From Bradyrhizobium sp. YR681 (GTDB lineage Bacteria > Pseudomonadota > Alphaproteobacteria > Rhizobiales > Xanthobacteraceae): a DNA stretch of 64,000 nt. The stretch is from NCBI RefSeq assembly GCF_000282615.1, contig NZ_AKIY01000209.1, forward strand, positions 1 through 64,000, read 5' to 3'. Below are positions 1-7,208 of the stretch, piece after piece; within the stretch, counting starts at the first letter, position 1; the number at the start of each line of letters is the position of its first letter. The position numbers and the translations under genes were made by a program. Below the pieces are notes generated by a model. That model saw only the letters and a program-made list of their open reading frames with translations. It was not told the DNA's origin and did no database searches.

Positions 1-20
1 GCCCGCCGCATGCGGCGGGC
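1..20 (-). terminator. Perfect GC-rich hairpin after the OmpA-like gene
   Basis: GCCCGCCGCA is followed by its exact reverse complement, giving a 20-bp uninterrupted palindrome. It lies 12 bp beyond the stop codon of the leftward OmpA-like gene, the expected place for its intrinsic terminator. The T-tract that would confirm this lies outside the window. Confidence 0.55.
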
Positions 21-32
21 GTTGGCGTCAGA

Positions 33-674
33 TCATTTCGACGCGGTCTTGGTGTCCATGTTCACGACCTGGACGCGGCGGTTGATCGGGTCGGCGCCGT
101 TGGCGGTGTCCTTCAGCTTGGTCTTGCCGTAGCCGACGGTGACGAGATCGGTGCCAGTGAGGCCGTAGTTCTGAACCAGGTACTTCTTGATGGTGTCGGC
201 GCGACGCTCGGAGAGTCCCTGATTGTACTCTTCGGTGCCGATCGCATCGGTGTGGCCGGCGACCACGAAGGTCGAGCCCTTCAGCGCCGGGTCGGACAGT
301 GCCTTGCCGAGCGCCTGCACCGACGACACCGACGTCTTGGCGATGTCGGCGGAGTTGTAGTCGAACTGGATCTCCAGATCGATCTTCGGCTTGGTCGCAG
401 CCAACTCGGCGATCTGCTCGCGCTCGCCGGTCGAGAGCGACCGGGTCGAGCGGTTGCGCACGGTGTTCAGGAACGTCGCTTCCTTGGCCTGCACCGCCGG
501 ATCGGCCTGCGGACCGGCGGAGAGGCCACGCGTCGCCGGCCTCGGCTTCAGCGCATCCAGGATCTTGTCGGAAGAGACGTTGGTGTCGCCGGCGAAAGCC
601 AGACTGGCCGTCATCGACAGCGCGGCCGTGAGAGTAATCGCCTTCAGTCCAAAAAACTTATCGAAACGGGTCAT
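33..674 (-). CDS. OmpA family outer-membrane/peptidoglycan-associated protein
   Basis: This is a 213-residue secreted protein. Residues 1-28 form a signal peptide ending LAFA, with no lipobox cysteine, so it should be a soluble or barrel-associated periplasmic protein and not a Pal-type lipoprotein. From about residue 98 to the end it carries an OmpA C-terminal domain. The peptidoglycan-binding signature GHTDAIGTEEYNQGLSERRA is intact, as is the closing NRRVQV block. The family binds the diaminopimelate of peptidoglycan and ties the envelope together. The N-terminal 70 residues are low-complexity linker and not a beta-barrel. It is transcribed away from the caspase-like gene, and the shared spacer holds two CRP-like palindromes. 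A hairpin follows the stop codon. Confidence 0.85.
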   Translation of the reverse strand: MTRFDKFFGLKAITLTAALSMTASLAFAGDTNVSSDKILDALKPRPATRGLSAGPQADPAVQAKEATFLNTVRNRSTRSLSTGEREQIAELAATKPKIDLEIQFDYNSADIAKTSVSSVQALGKALSDPALKGSTFVVAGHTDAIGTEEYNQGLSERRADTIKKYLVQNYGLTGTDLVTVGYGKTKLKDTANGADPINRRVQVVNMDTKTASK

Positions 675-745
675 TGTGGTATCCTCGCTGTTACGCCTGA
701 TGACGATTTGATGCTGCGAGCCTAGGGCAGGTTCAAAGGCCCCGA

Positions 746-761
746 TGTGATCCCGGTCACG
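746..761. promoter_or_regulatory. CRP/FNR-superfamily-like site upstream of the OmpA-like gene
   Basis: TGTGA-TCCCGG-TCACG differs from the CRP consensus TGTGA-N6-TCACA at one base. It sits 71 bp upstream of the OmpA-like start codon, a typical activator distance. It is one of two such sites in the 324-bp divergent spacer (675-998), which otherwise shows no gene. Confidence 0.45.
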
Positions 762-918
762 GTGGCTACGGGAGCTTGCGGCCTCGTCCCGGTGCGTTTT
801 GCGGCGTTTCAGCGTGCCACACCGGGCTGCTTGGCCTCCGCAGGGAAGGCCAGCCTCGGCAGGCGAACAGTTGTCGTCGCGTCTTTTTTGAGGCCGGTTC
901 GATCCGTCACGATCTCAA

Positions 919-934
919 CGTGATCTAGATCACA
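919..934. promoter_or_regulatory. CRP/FNR-superfamily-like site upstream of the caspase-like gene
   Basis: CGTGA-TCTAGA-TCACA contains a perfect 14-bp palindrome (GTGATCTAGATCAC, 920-933) and matches the CRP consensus except for the first base. It lies 64 bp upstream of the caspase-like start, mirroring the other site's distance from the OmpA-like gene. It does not fit the FNR/FixK pattern TTG-N8-CAA. Confidence 0.5.
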
Positions 935-998
935 TTTCTCTTCCGTGGAGGAGATCACACTGGCCGCATCGGTGGTTCTTGATCTGGGGAGAAAGACC

Positions 999-2381
999 AT
1001 GCGTTTCCTGATAGCGGCAGTGTCCTTCGCAGCCTTCGTCTTCAGCGGTCACGCGGCGCTCGCCGACAAGCGCGTTGCCTTCGTGGTCGGCAACGCCGCC
1101 TACAAGAATGTCCCGCAGCTTCCGAACCCCGCGATCGACGCCAGGTCGATGGCGCGGGTGCTGCGCAATGTCGGCTTCGACGTGGTCGAGGGCAGCAACC
1201 TCACCCGTGACGCCATGACGGCGAAGCTGCTCGAGTTCGGAAAGAAGAGCGAAGGCGCCGATGTGGCGCTGTTCTTTTATGCCGGCCACGGCATCGCGGT
1301 GAACGGCACCAATTACCTTCTGCCCGTCGACGCCGACCTCAAATCCGAGATGGACGTCAAGCTCGGTGCTGCCATCAACGTGGATCTGACGCTGGAGCAG
1401 ACCATGGCGGATGCCAGGGTGAAGCTGGTATTCCTCGATGCCTGCCGCGACAATCCCTTCGCCGCAAAAATCCGTTCGGCCAGGGCGACACGGTCGGTCA
1501 ACGTCGCAAGTGGCCTTGCCGAGATGAAGTCCGGTGAAGGCACGCTGATCGCCTTCGCCACCGGCCCCGGCCAGACCGCACTCGACGGCGAGGCCGGCAC
1601 CAACAGCCCGTTTACCCGCGCGCTGCTCGCCAACATCGCCAAGCCCGGCATCGAGATCCAGCAGGCGATGACTAAGATCCGCGCCCAGGTCAACGACGAG
1701 ACCAAAAAGGCGCAGCTGCCCTGGGGCCACACGAATCTCACCGGCACCGTCTATCTCAACCCGGCCGCCGCAGCTGCGTCGGACGCCGCGGCGCCGGCGA
1801 CCGTCGCCCAGGCCGGCGAGGTCGAGCTCGAGTTCTGGCGCTCGATCAAGGACACCAACAAGGTCGAGGAACTCAATGCCTATCTCACCAACTATCCGAA
1901 CGGCACCTTCAAATCGCTGGCCCTCGCCCGTATAGCAGCGCTGCAGGACGGCCCTTCGACGACGACGCGCAACCTCACCGCCGGCGTCGATCCCGCCACT
2001 TTCACGGATGCGGCCGACCAGATCTCCGAAGACCAGATCGGCCTGGACAAGAACCAGCGCCGCGACGTGCAGCGCCGCCTCACCGGCCTCGGCTTCGACG
2101 TCAAGGCGACGGGCAAGTTCGACGAGGAGACCCGCACGGTACTCAAGCGCTGGCAGGCGGCGCGCGGCTATCCCGCAACCGGCTATCTCAACAAGCTCCA
2201 GCACAAGGCGATGCAGTCCGAGATCGTCTCTGCCCGCGTGGCCGGTTCCGACGAGTCCGAGGACGCACCCGCGCGTCGCCGTTCCTCCGGCGGCAGCCGA
2301 CGTGCTCACGGTGGTGGTGGTGGCGGCGGCGGGCCGGGCGGCCTCTTCGGCCACATGATGGGCGGACTGTTCCGGCGGTAA
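999..2381 (+). CDS. Secreted caspase-fold (peptidase C14) protein with peptidoglycan-binding-like domain
   Basis: This 460-residue protein has a signal peptide at residues 1-22 (cleavage near ALA-DKR). A caspase-like domain starts at VAFVVGNAAYKN, with catalytic His97 in YAGHG and Cys149 in DACRDNPF, so the dyad is present. A linker follows with the EFWRSIKDTN...YLTNYPNGTF segment common in rhizobial metacaspase-like proteins (about 269-305). A peptidoglycan-binding-like repeat comes next (LGFDVKATGKFDEETRTVLKRWQ, about 365-405), and the tail is Gly/Arg-rich. The ATG at 999 is chosen over one at 945 because GGGGAGAAAGACC precedes it and it opens the signal peptide. The family cleaves after basic residues. 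The substrate and role here are unknown; export suggests an envelope function. Confidence 0.85.
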   Translation: MRFLIAAVSFAAFVFSGHAALADKRVAFVVGNAAYKNVPQLPNPAIDARSMARVLRNVGFDVVEGSNLTRDAMTAKLLEFGKKSEGADVALFFYAGHGIAVNGTNYLLPVDADLKSEMDVKLGAAINVDLTLEQTMADARVKLVFLDACRDNPFAAKIRSARATRSVNVASGLAEMKSGEGTLIAFATGPGQTALDGEAGTNSPFTRALLANIAKPGIEIQQAMTKIRAQVNDETKKAQLPWGHTNLTGTVYLNPAAAAASDAAAPATVAQAGEVELEFWRSIKDTNKVEELNAYLTNYPNGTFKSLALARIAALQDGPSTTTRNLTAGVDPATFTDAADQISEDQIGLDKNQRRDVQRRLTGLGFDVKATGKFDEETRTVLKRWQAARGYPATGYLNKLQHKAMQSEIVSARVAGSDESEDAPARRRSSGGSRRAHGGGGGGGGPGGLFGHMMGGLFRR

Positions 2382-2566
2382 CCGGCTTATGGCGATGCGT
2401 GCAGGCGGCCCGATCGCGGGCCGCTTCTGCTTTGGAAACCCTTGCACACCGATCGTCGCAAAGCCGTCGCCGCATGGCCTGCCTGCGAACAAGTTTTCGG
2501 CCAGATAGGCGCCTAGCAGAACGCCTGGTCATCAATCGCGAATGAAGGGGAGCCGAGTTTCGTCCA

Positions 2567-2881
2567 GTGCCGAGGCCGAGTGACACCCAGTTCTACCGCA
2601 GCGGCCCACCGGATCGGACAGTGTTCCTGAGCTCGATGCCTATCTACATCGGTGCGGCGATGATCGCGCTGGCGATCCTGCTGTCGACGCTGATCACGGG
2701 GGTGACCTCCCGCTATGTCGGCCTCGACGGGCCGACCGACGAGAACATGTGGCTGGTCGACCGTCTCACCGGCAGCGTCTATCGCTGCCAGGCGGAGGTG
2801 CGCGGCAAGGCCTCGTGCGAGCCGGATATCGCCACGGGCAGCGTTGACGATCGGTCCAGGGGTCCTAAGGGCGGGCGCTGA
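2567..2881 (+). CDS. Small single-pass membrane protein, hypothetical
   Basis: This is a 104-residue protein that I do not recognise as a named family. One strong hydrophobic segment lies at residues 25-46 (PIYIGAAMIALAILLSTLITG), followed by a polar part with ENMWLVDRLTGSVYRCQA and a second Cys in ASCEPDI. The topology suggests a short cytoplasmic N-terminus and a periplasmic C-terminus with two cysteines that could pair. An internal ATG at 2636 (MPIYIG) would put the transmembrane segment at the very N-terminus as a signal anchor and is an alternative start. It stands alone between the caspase-like gene and the Met-rich gene. Confidence 0.6.
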   Translation: MPRPSDTQFYRSGPPDRTVFLSSMPIYIGAAMIALAILLSTLITGVTSRYVGLDGPTDENMWLVDRLTGSVYRCQAEVRGKASCEPDIATGSVDDRSRGPKGGR

Positions 2882-2907
2882 TCCCTCCGCCACCGCACCG
2901 CAGCGAA

Positions 2908-2933
2908 GGAAATTTTATTCTCCACGAAACGTT
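2908..2933 (+). promoter_or_regulatory. Possible EcfG-type (general stress) promoter of the Met-rich gene
   Basis: GGAAA, then 17 bp, then CGTT resembles the alphaproteobacterial EcfG promoter GGAAC-N16/17-CGTT with one mismatch in the -35. It lies 70 bp upstream of the start of the Met-rich secreted protein. Such a short motif can occur by chance, so this is tentative. Confidence 0.3.
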
Positions 2934-3003
2934 CTCTCTGGGGAAACGTACTAACGAATACCGGCATGACGCCGGTTTGGTTTTTTACGGAGGAGACTTT
3001 TCG

Positions 3004-3258
3004 ATGAAGATTGTGCTCACCGCCGCTGCCCTTGGTGCACTCGCTCTTTCCCTGTCGCCCGCATCCGCGGCGATGATGGCGTGCACCGGCGATAACATGA
3101 TGAAATCAACGGCCATGATGATGGGCACTGCCGACACGCCGGCCAAGGTGGCAGCCAACAAGGAAATGGCCATGGCCAACACCGACATGAGCAATGGCAA
3201 GATGAAGAGCGGCTGCATGCATTACATGAAGGCGCAGAAGGCCATGATGATGAAGTAG
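3004..3258 (+). CDS. Methionine-rich small secreted protein
   Basis: This is an 84-residue precursor. Residues 1-22 are a signal peptide (LSLSPASA then AMMAC). The mature part of about 62 residues contains 16 methionines, often as MM or MMM, with two cysteines (27 and 71), one histidine and many lysines. Met clusters of this kind bind Cu(I)/Ag(I) in known periplasmic metal chaperones, so a metal-buffering role is possible but is inference. No named domain is recognised. The ATG at 3004 follows GGAGGAGAC, an excellent ribosome binding site, and is preferred over an upstream ATG at 2977. The gene is monocistronic, with its own terminator. Confidence 0.7.
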   Translation: MKIVLTAAALGALALSLSPASAAMMACTGDNMMKSTAMMMGTADTPAKVAANKEMAMANTDMSNGKMKSGCMHYMKAQKAMMMK

Positions 3259-3278
3259 GGCTCGGCCGCAGTCGCAAG

Positions 3279-3315
3279 GCCGCGCTGGCAGCAGATGGCA
3301 GCGCGGCTTTTTCTT
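3279..3315 (+). terminator. Intrinsic terminator after the Met-rich gene
   Basis: A 9-bp stem GCCGCGCTG...CAGCGCGGC with an 11-nt loop is followed immediately by TTTTTCTT. It begins 20 bp after the stop codon of the Met-rich gene and just precedes the YcaQ-like gene. Confidence 0.8.
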
Positions 3316-3364
3316 GAGGAGGCTTCTTTCTCCGGTCGCGAATCCCGCTACATTGCATGCTGCA

Positions 3365-4528
3365 ATGTCACGCGCGCCAAAACCTCTTCCCCTCACTACG
3401 ACACAGGCCCGGCAGATCTGGCTGCATGCCCAGCGGCTGGACGAGCGTAGCCCGTTCGGCGAGGGCGCGCAGGCCGTCGCGGGCGCGGTCGCCCATCTCG
3501 GCTACGTGCAGATCGACACCATCAACGTGATCGAGCGCTGCCACCACCACATCCTGTTCAGCCGCATCCCGTCCTACCGCCGCTCCGATCTTCGCCAGGC
3601 CCAGAGTGTCGACAGAAGCGTGTTCGAATACTGGACCCATGCGCTGTCCTACGTCCCGTCGGACGATTTCCGTTTCTTCCTGCCGGCGATGCGCGAGCAT
3701 CGCCGCGAGGGCCACAGATGGTACGCCTCGGTGAAGCCGGCCGACACGCGCAAGGTGATGCGGCTGCTGCGCGCCGGGCCACTGACGATCCGCGACATCG
3801 AGGACGACGTGCTCACTGAGAAGGAGCACCTCTGGCAGAGCCGCAAACCGTCGAAGCGGGCGTTGCAGCTCGCCTTCTACACCGGGGTCGCGACCGTCAG
3901 CGAGCGCCAGGGCATGCTCAAGACCTATGAGCTGATGACGCGGCATTTCGGCTGGGACAGGCTGCCGAAGCCGGCTTCGAGCAAGGACATCACGACCTAT
4001 CTGCTCGACCGCGCGCTGCGCTCGCAGGGCGTGGTGAGCCTGGATTCAATCTGTCATCTCGATGCACCGAGCAAGAAAGCGGTCGCGGGGCTGATCACAT
4101 CGCGCGTCCGCCGCGGTGAGCTCGTGCCTGTCGCGATCGACGGTGCCGGCAAGCAGGAGCATTGGGCCATGCCCGCTGCGCTGGGAGCGAGCGGCGAGGT
4201 GTCGTGCGATCTCGTCCACATCCTGTCGCCGTTCGATCCCCTGATCATCCAGCGCAAGCGCACCAGCCTCATCTTCGGCTACAACCATCTGTTCGAGGCC
4301 TATGTGCCGAAGGCCAAGCGCAAGCTCGGCTATTTCGCGCTGCCCGTGCTGGTCGGCGACGAGATCGTCGCCGCGCTCGATCTGAAGACGGACCGGCAGG
4401 CCAGGAAGCTCTTGATGCAGAAATGGACCTGGGTCGGGGAGGGGAAGAAAACCGCGCGGCGCAAGGAGCTAAAGCGCGTGATCGAGGAAGAACTCGACCG
4501 CTTTGAACGGTTTCAGCTCGCGGAATGA
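3365..4528 (+). CDS. YcaQ/AlkX-like winged-helix DNA glycosylase
   Basis: This 387-residue protein belongs to the HTH_42 (YcaQ) family. Members are monofunctional glycosylases that unhook interstrand crosslinks and bulky alkylated bases. The conserved QxD-type active-site motif is visible as Q-I-D at residues 49-51 (GYVQIDTINV). Family blocks such as FEYWTHALSYVP, LSPFDPLIIQRKRTSLIFGYNHLFEAYVPKAKRKLGYFALPVL and a terminal helix rich in acidic and basic residues are also present. The start at 3365 (MSRAPKPLPL) gives the usual family N-terminus; a start at 3314 would add 17 unlikely residues. The gene ends 3 bp before the convergent dehydrogenase gene. Confidence 0.85.
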   Translation: MSRAPKPLPLTTTQARQIWLHAQRLDERSPFGEGAQAVAGAVAHLGYVQIDTINVIERCHHHILFSRIPSYRRSDLRQAQSVDRSVFEYWTHALSYVPSDDFRFFLPAMREHRREGHRWYASVKPADTRKVMRLLRAGPLTIRDIEDDVLTEKEHLWQSRKPSKRALQLAFYTGVATVSERQGMLKTYELMTRHFGWDRLPKPASSKDITTYLLDRALRSQGVVSLDSICHLDAPSKKAVAGLITSRVRRGELVPVAIDGAGKQEHWAMPAALGASGEVSCDLVHILSPFDPLIIQRKRTSLIFGYNHLFEAYVPKAKRKLGYFALPVLVGDEIVAALDLKTDRQARKLLMQKWTWVGEGKKTARRKELKRVIEEELDRFERFQLAE

Positions 4529-4531
4529 ACG

Positions 4532-5467
4532 TCATCGTCTCTCTGCCTGCGGCCGGGCTTCGAACGGGCCCGCGCCTCGAGCGGCAACATGCGCATATCG
4601 GTCCAGCACATCGTCGGCCGAATAGCCCGAGAGCTGCGCAAATTCCTCCCGCAGGCCCAGCCTTGCCGAGACTTTCAATCGCTCCGCCGTGGCGGTGACC
4701 ATCAGGGGATCGAAGCCCAATTCTCGCAAGCCGGCGGCGACGCCGTCCATTTCCACTGCGCGGCGTTCGGCATGGAGCACGTCGGAGCGGACGCACATGT
4801 CCAGGAATTTGCTGAACGTGGTGGCGTCCATCGATGCGCAAAGCCCGCGCATGGTTTCATCGCGCACGCCCGCGAGCGTTGCGGCGGTCAGCGCCTCCAC
4901 CAGCAGCGCCTCCATGCCTTTTGTCACCACGCTCCGCAGCATCTTCACGGCTGCGGCCGTTCCGGCTTCGGGGCCCGCGACATCGATCCGCATGCCGAGC
5001 GGCTTGAAGACCTCCGCGAAGCGCTCGGCGCCGCTGCCGGACGTGTAGAGCGTGACAGCAGCGCCGTAGAGGTCGACGGAGCCCATCAGGTTTGCATCCG
5101 CAAACAGGCCGCCGCGCGCCTCGACGGCTGCGGCGACACGCTGTTTCGTTCGTGGCGTCGCGGCGTTGATGTCCACGACGAGGCAGCCGGGGCGGATGAT
5201 CCTGGCAATCGCCTCACCTGTCTCGGCCGCGACGGCAACGACCACGGCGGAAAAGATCACATCCGCGTCCGCGAGGTCCTCGAGCCGATCGACGAGCGTG
5301 GCGCCACAATCGGCCGCCACTGCGCGAAAGGCCTGAGAGTAGGGCGGCGCGTTGGTCTTGCCCTGACAGAATGCAACGACCTGTATTCCGGTCTGGGCCA
5401 CCAGATGCTTTGCGAAGCATCGCGCGGCCTCGCCAAATCCAACGAAGGCGATCTTGGGCTGCGGCAT
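4532..5467 (-). CDS. NAD(P)-dependent 3-hydroxyacid dehydrogenase-like oxidoreductase (6PGDH N-terminal/DUF1932)
   Basis: This is a 311-residue enzyme. The N-terminus KIAFVGFGEAA is a Rossmann dinucleotide-binding motif in the 6-phosphogluconate dehydrogenase/beta-hydroxyacid dehydrogenase superfamily. The LMGSVDLYG segment fits the substrate loop and EAGTAAAVKMLRSVVTKGMEALLVE holds the expected catalytic Lys region. The C-terminal helical part resembles DUF1932. The substrate is unknown. The start at 5467 follows GAGGAGACCTCC; the longer in-frame start at 5545 would run through an operator and is rejected. It is divergent from the LacI-type regulator, and one of the two identical palindromes lies 65 bp upstream, so LacI-type repression of this gene is likely. 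Confidence 0.8.
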   Translation of the reverse strand: MPQPKIAFVGFGEAARCFAKHLVAQTGIQVVAFCQGKTNAPPYSQAFRAVAADCGATLVDRLEDLADADVIFSAVVVAVAAETGEAIARIIRPGCLVVDINAATPRTKQRVAAAVEARGGLFADANLMGSVDLYGAAVTLYTSGSGAERFAEVFKPLGMRIDVAGPEAGTAAAVKMLRSVVTKGMEALLVEALTAATLAGVRDETMRGLCASMDATTFSKFLDMCVRSDVLHAERRAVEMDGVAAGLRELGFDPLMVTATAERLKVSARLGLREEFAQLSGYSADDVLDRYAHVAARGAGPFEARPQAERR

Positions 5468-5531
5468 GGAGGTCTCCTCGCGCGGCATTCCACCGTTGAC
5501 GGCCATTGTGCCGGATTCTACACCGAAGTCA

Positions 5532-5545
5532 ATGAACCGGTTCAT
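5532..5545. promoter_or_regulatory. Operator 1 for the LacI-type regulator
   Basis: ATGAACCGGTTCAT is a perfect 14-bp palindrome with the central CG typical of LacI/GalR operators. It lies 65 bp upstream of the dehydrogenase start. A second copy of the core occurs 99 bp away, centre to centre. Confidence 0.8.
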
Positions 5546-5631
5546 AATGGCTTTGATTCCTAGAAGTCATCGTTGCGCATTCTGTCTAATTTTTTTGGCA
5601 GTATGCGTTGCAATGCCTTGCCTCGAACTGG

Positions 5632-5643
5632 TGAACCGGTTCA
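5632..5643. promoter_or_regulatory. Operator 2 for the LacI-type regulator (autoregulatory)
   Basis: TGAACCGGTTCA is identical to the core of operator 1. It ends 9 bp before the ATG of the LacI-type gene, so repressor bound here would cover its ribosome binding region and shut down its own transcription. Two sites 99 bp apart would also permit looping. Confidence 0.8.
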
Positions 5644-5652
5644 TATACTGGC

Positions 5653-6687
5653 ATGTCGCCACCCGCTCGCCGATCGCAAACCGTGAAGGTCAAGGACGTT
5701 GCCCGGGCGGCCGGCGTGGCGGTCGGCACGGTCTCCCGCGTGCTCAATGATCATCCCAAGGTGACCAGGGAGCTGCGCGAGCGGGTCGAACGGGCGATGG
5801 CCGATCTCGGTTACGAGGTCGATGTCACGGCCCAGAGCATGCGGGCGGGACGGTCGCGGCTGGTGGCCTGTGCCATTCGCGATTTCGACATCCCGCGCTT
5901 TGCACTGTTCATCAAGGAGGCCGAGGCGGTCCTGCGCGAGGCCGGGTACACCTTGCTTCTGGCCAGCACGACCAATCGCCCCGAAATCGAGATCGCCCTG
6001 TTGGGCGCCTTCCGCAGGCGCCGGGTCGACGGCGTGATGATGACGCTGAGCGACGAGCAGCACCAGGGCGTGCGCGCGGCGCTGTCGGAGGCGCCGATGC
6101 CGGTCCTGCTGATCGATCGCGATCGCGTCGAGGCGCTCGATCGCGTCACCGCCGATCATCGCGAGGGCGCGCGGCTCGCGACCAGCCATCTGATCGGCCT
6201 CGGGCACCGCCGGATCGCGATGCTCGTCGGTGATACCAAGGCGTTTCCGTCGCGAAGCCGTCTGGAGGGATTTCGTGCCGCGCATGCAGCAGCAGGTATC
6301 GTGCCCGATCCGCGACTGCTGCGCGACCATGTGCTGTCGAGCGAAGACGTCTATCGGGCGACCGCGTCGCTCATGGGGCTTGCGGAGCCGCCAACGGCGC
6401 TGTTCGTCGCGGCGATGGACATGCTCGGCGGCTGCCTGCGCGCGCTGCGGACCATGGGTCTTGCCGTCGGCGACGGGATCTCGGTGGTCGCTGGCAGCGA
6501 TTCGGATCTTGCCGAGCTGCACACGCCGCCCATCACGGCGATTGCGTGGGATCTCGCCGCCATGGGCCGCCACGCCGCGACCATGCTGCTGGAGCGGATG
6601 CGCGGCGACGAGATCGAACGGGGCCGTGCTCTCGCCGTGCCGACGGAGCTGGTCATTCGCGGCTCGAGCCGGCCCGTCGCGGGTTGA
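5653..6687 (+). CDS. LacI/GalR family transcriptional repressor
   Basis: This is a 344-residue regulator. The helix-turn-helix lies at about residues 12-57 (VKDVARAAGVAVGTVSRVLNDHPKVT), including the hinge-helix region. It is followed by a periplasmic-binding-protein-like effector domain (ACAIRDFDIPRFALFIKEAE ... RRVDGVMMTLS ... GHRRIAMLVGD ... PPTALFVAAMD ... PPITAIAWDLAAMG). It recognises an unknown carbohydrate-like effector. It is divergent from the dehydrogenase gene, and the two TGAACCGGTTCA palindromes between them are its probable operators. The 3' end overlaps the convergent DUF2809 gene by 35 bp. Confidence 0.92.
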   Translation: MSPPARRSQTVKVKDVARAAGVAVGTVSRVLNDHPKVTRELRERVERAMADLGYEVDVTAQSMRAGRSRLVACAIRDFDIPRFALFIKEAEAVLREAGYTLLLASTTNRPEIEIALLGAFRRRRVDGVMMTLSDEQHQGVRAALSEAPMPVLLIDRDRVEALDRVTADHREGARLATSHLIGLGHRRIAMLVGDTKAFPSRSRLEGFRAAHAAAGIVPDPRLLRDHVLSSEDVYRATASLMGLAEPPTALFVAAMDMLGGCLRALRTMGLAVGDGISVVAGSDSDLAELHTPPITAIAWDLAAMGRHAATMLLERMRGDEIERGRALAVPTELVIRGSSRPVAG

Positions 6688-7141
6688 GCGCGGTCTGCCG
6701 GGGCGAGGTCCGGTCTTTCGCGACGCGGCTGTCAAGCCAGATGCCGACGACGATGCCGATGAAATAGGCCACCAGATTCCACAGCGAGAAGATGCGTCCG
6801 AGCAGCAGTGCGCCGGCGGTCGTGAGCCGAAACGCATCGAGCCATGGCGTGTGAATGAGCCGGGAGAACTCCACGAAGACCGCGATCGCCACCGCGACGG
6901 CTGCGATCTGTGGCCGTGACAGCTGCGGCAACGACACCCCGACCAGCAGGAATACCATCGTCGCCCACAGCAGCGATCCGCCATACTTCACCACGAAAGC
7001 AGGCAGGCCGAGCGGAAAGCCGTACCAGCGCAGGGACAGACCGCAGGCAATCACGACCAGGGCGAGCGCGGCGCGGACCAGCGATGCGCGCAACCGCGCA
7101 ACAGGTTTATCCGGCTGCGCCCCGTGCATTGCTTGATCCAT
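6653..7141 (-). CDS. DUF2809 family integral membrane protein
   Basis: This is a 162-residue protein with about four hydrophobic helices (ALALVVIACGLSL, YGGSLLWATMVFLLVGV, IAAVAVAIAVFVEFSRL, LVAYFIGIVVGIWL). The pattern VKYGGSLLWATMVFLL and the later AFRLTTAGALLLGRIFSLWNLVAYFIGI match DUF2809, a small family of unknown function distantly like VanZ. Its end overlaps the 3' end of the LacI-type gene on the other strand. Its start is 67 bp from the divergent MFS gene. Confidence 0.75.
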   Translation of the reverse strand: MDQAMHGAQPDKPVARLRASLVRAALALVVIACGLSLRWYGFPLGLPAFVVKYGGSLLWATMVFLLVGVSLPQLSRPQIAAVAVAIAVFVEFSRLIHTPWLDAFRLTTAGALLLGRIFSLWNLVAYFIGIVVGIWLDSRVAKDRTSPRQTALNPRRAGSSRE

Positions 7142-7208
7142 TGACTCTTTGTCCGTGATGCTGAAAACCCCGGATCAGCTCACAAAAGCAATAACCCGGG
7201 GGAAAGCC

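Noticed and set aside
919..934. The palindrome considered as an FNR/FixK box
   Set aside because: FNR/FixK sites need TTG-N8-CAA; this one reads GTG...CAC and fits the CRP pattern better.
930..2492. 520-codon reverse frame across the caspase-like gene
   Set aside because: It is a shadow of the gene with the intact His/Cys dyad and signal peptide.
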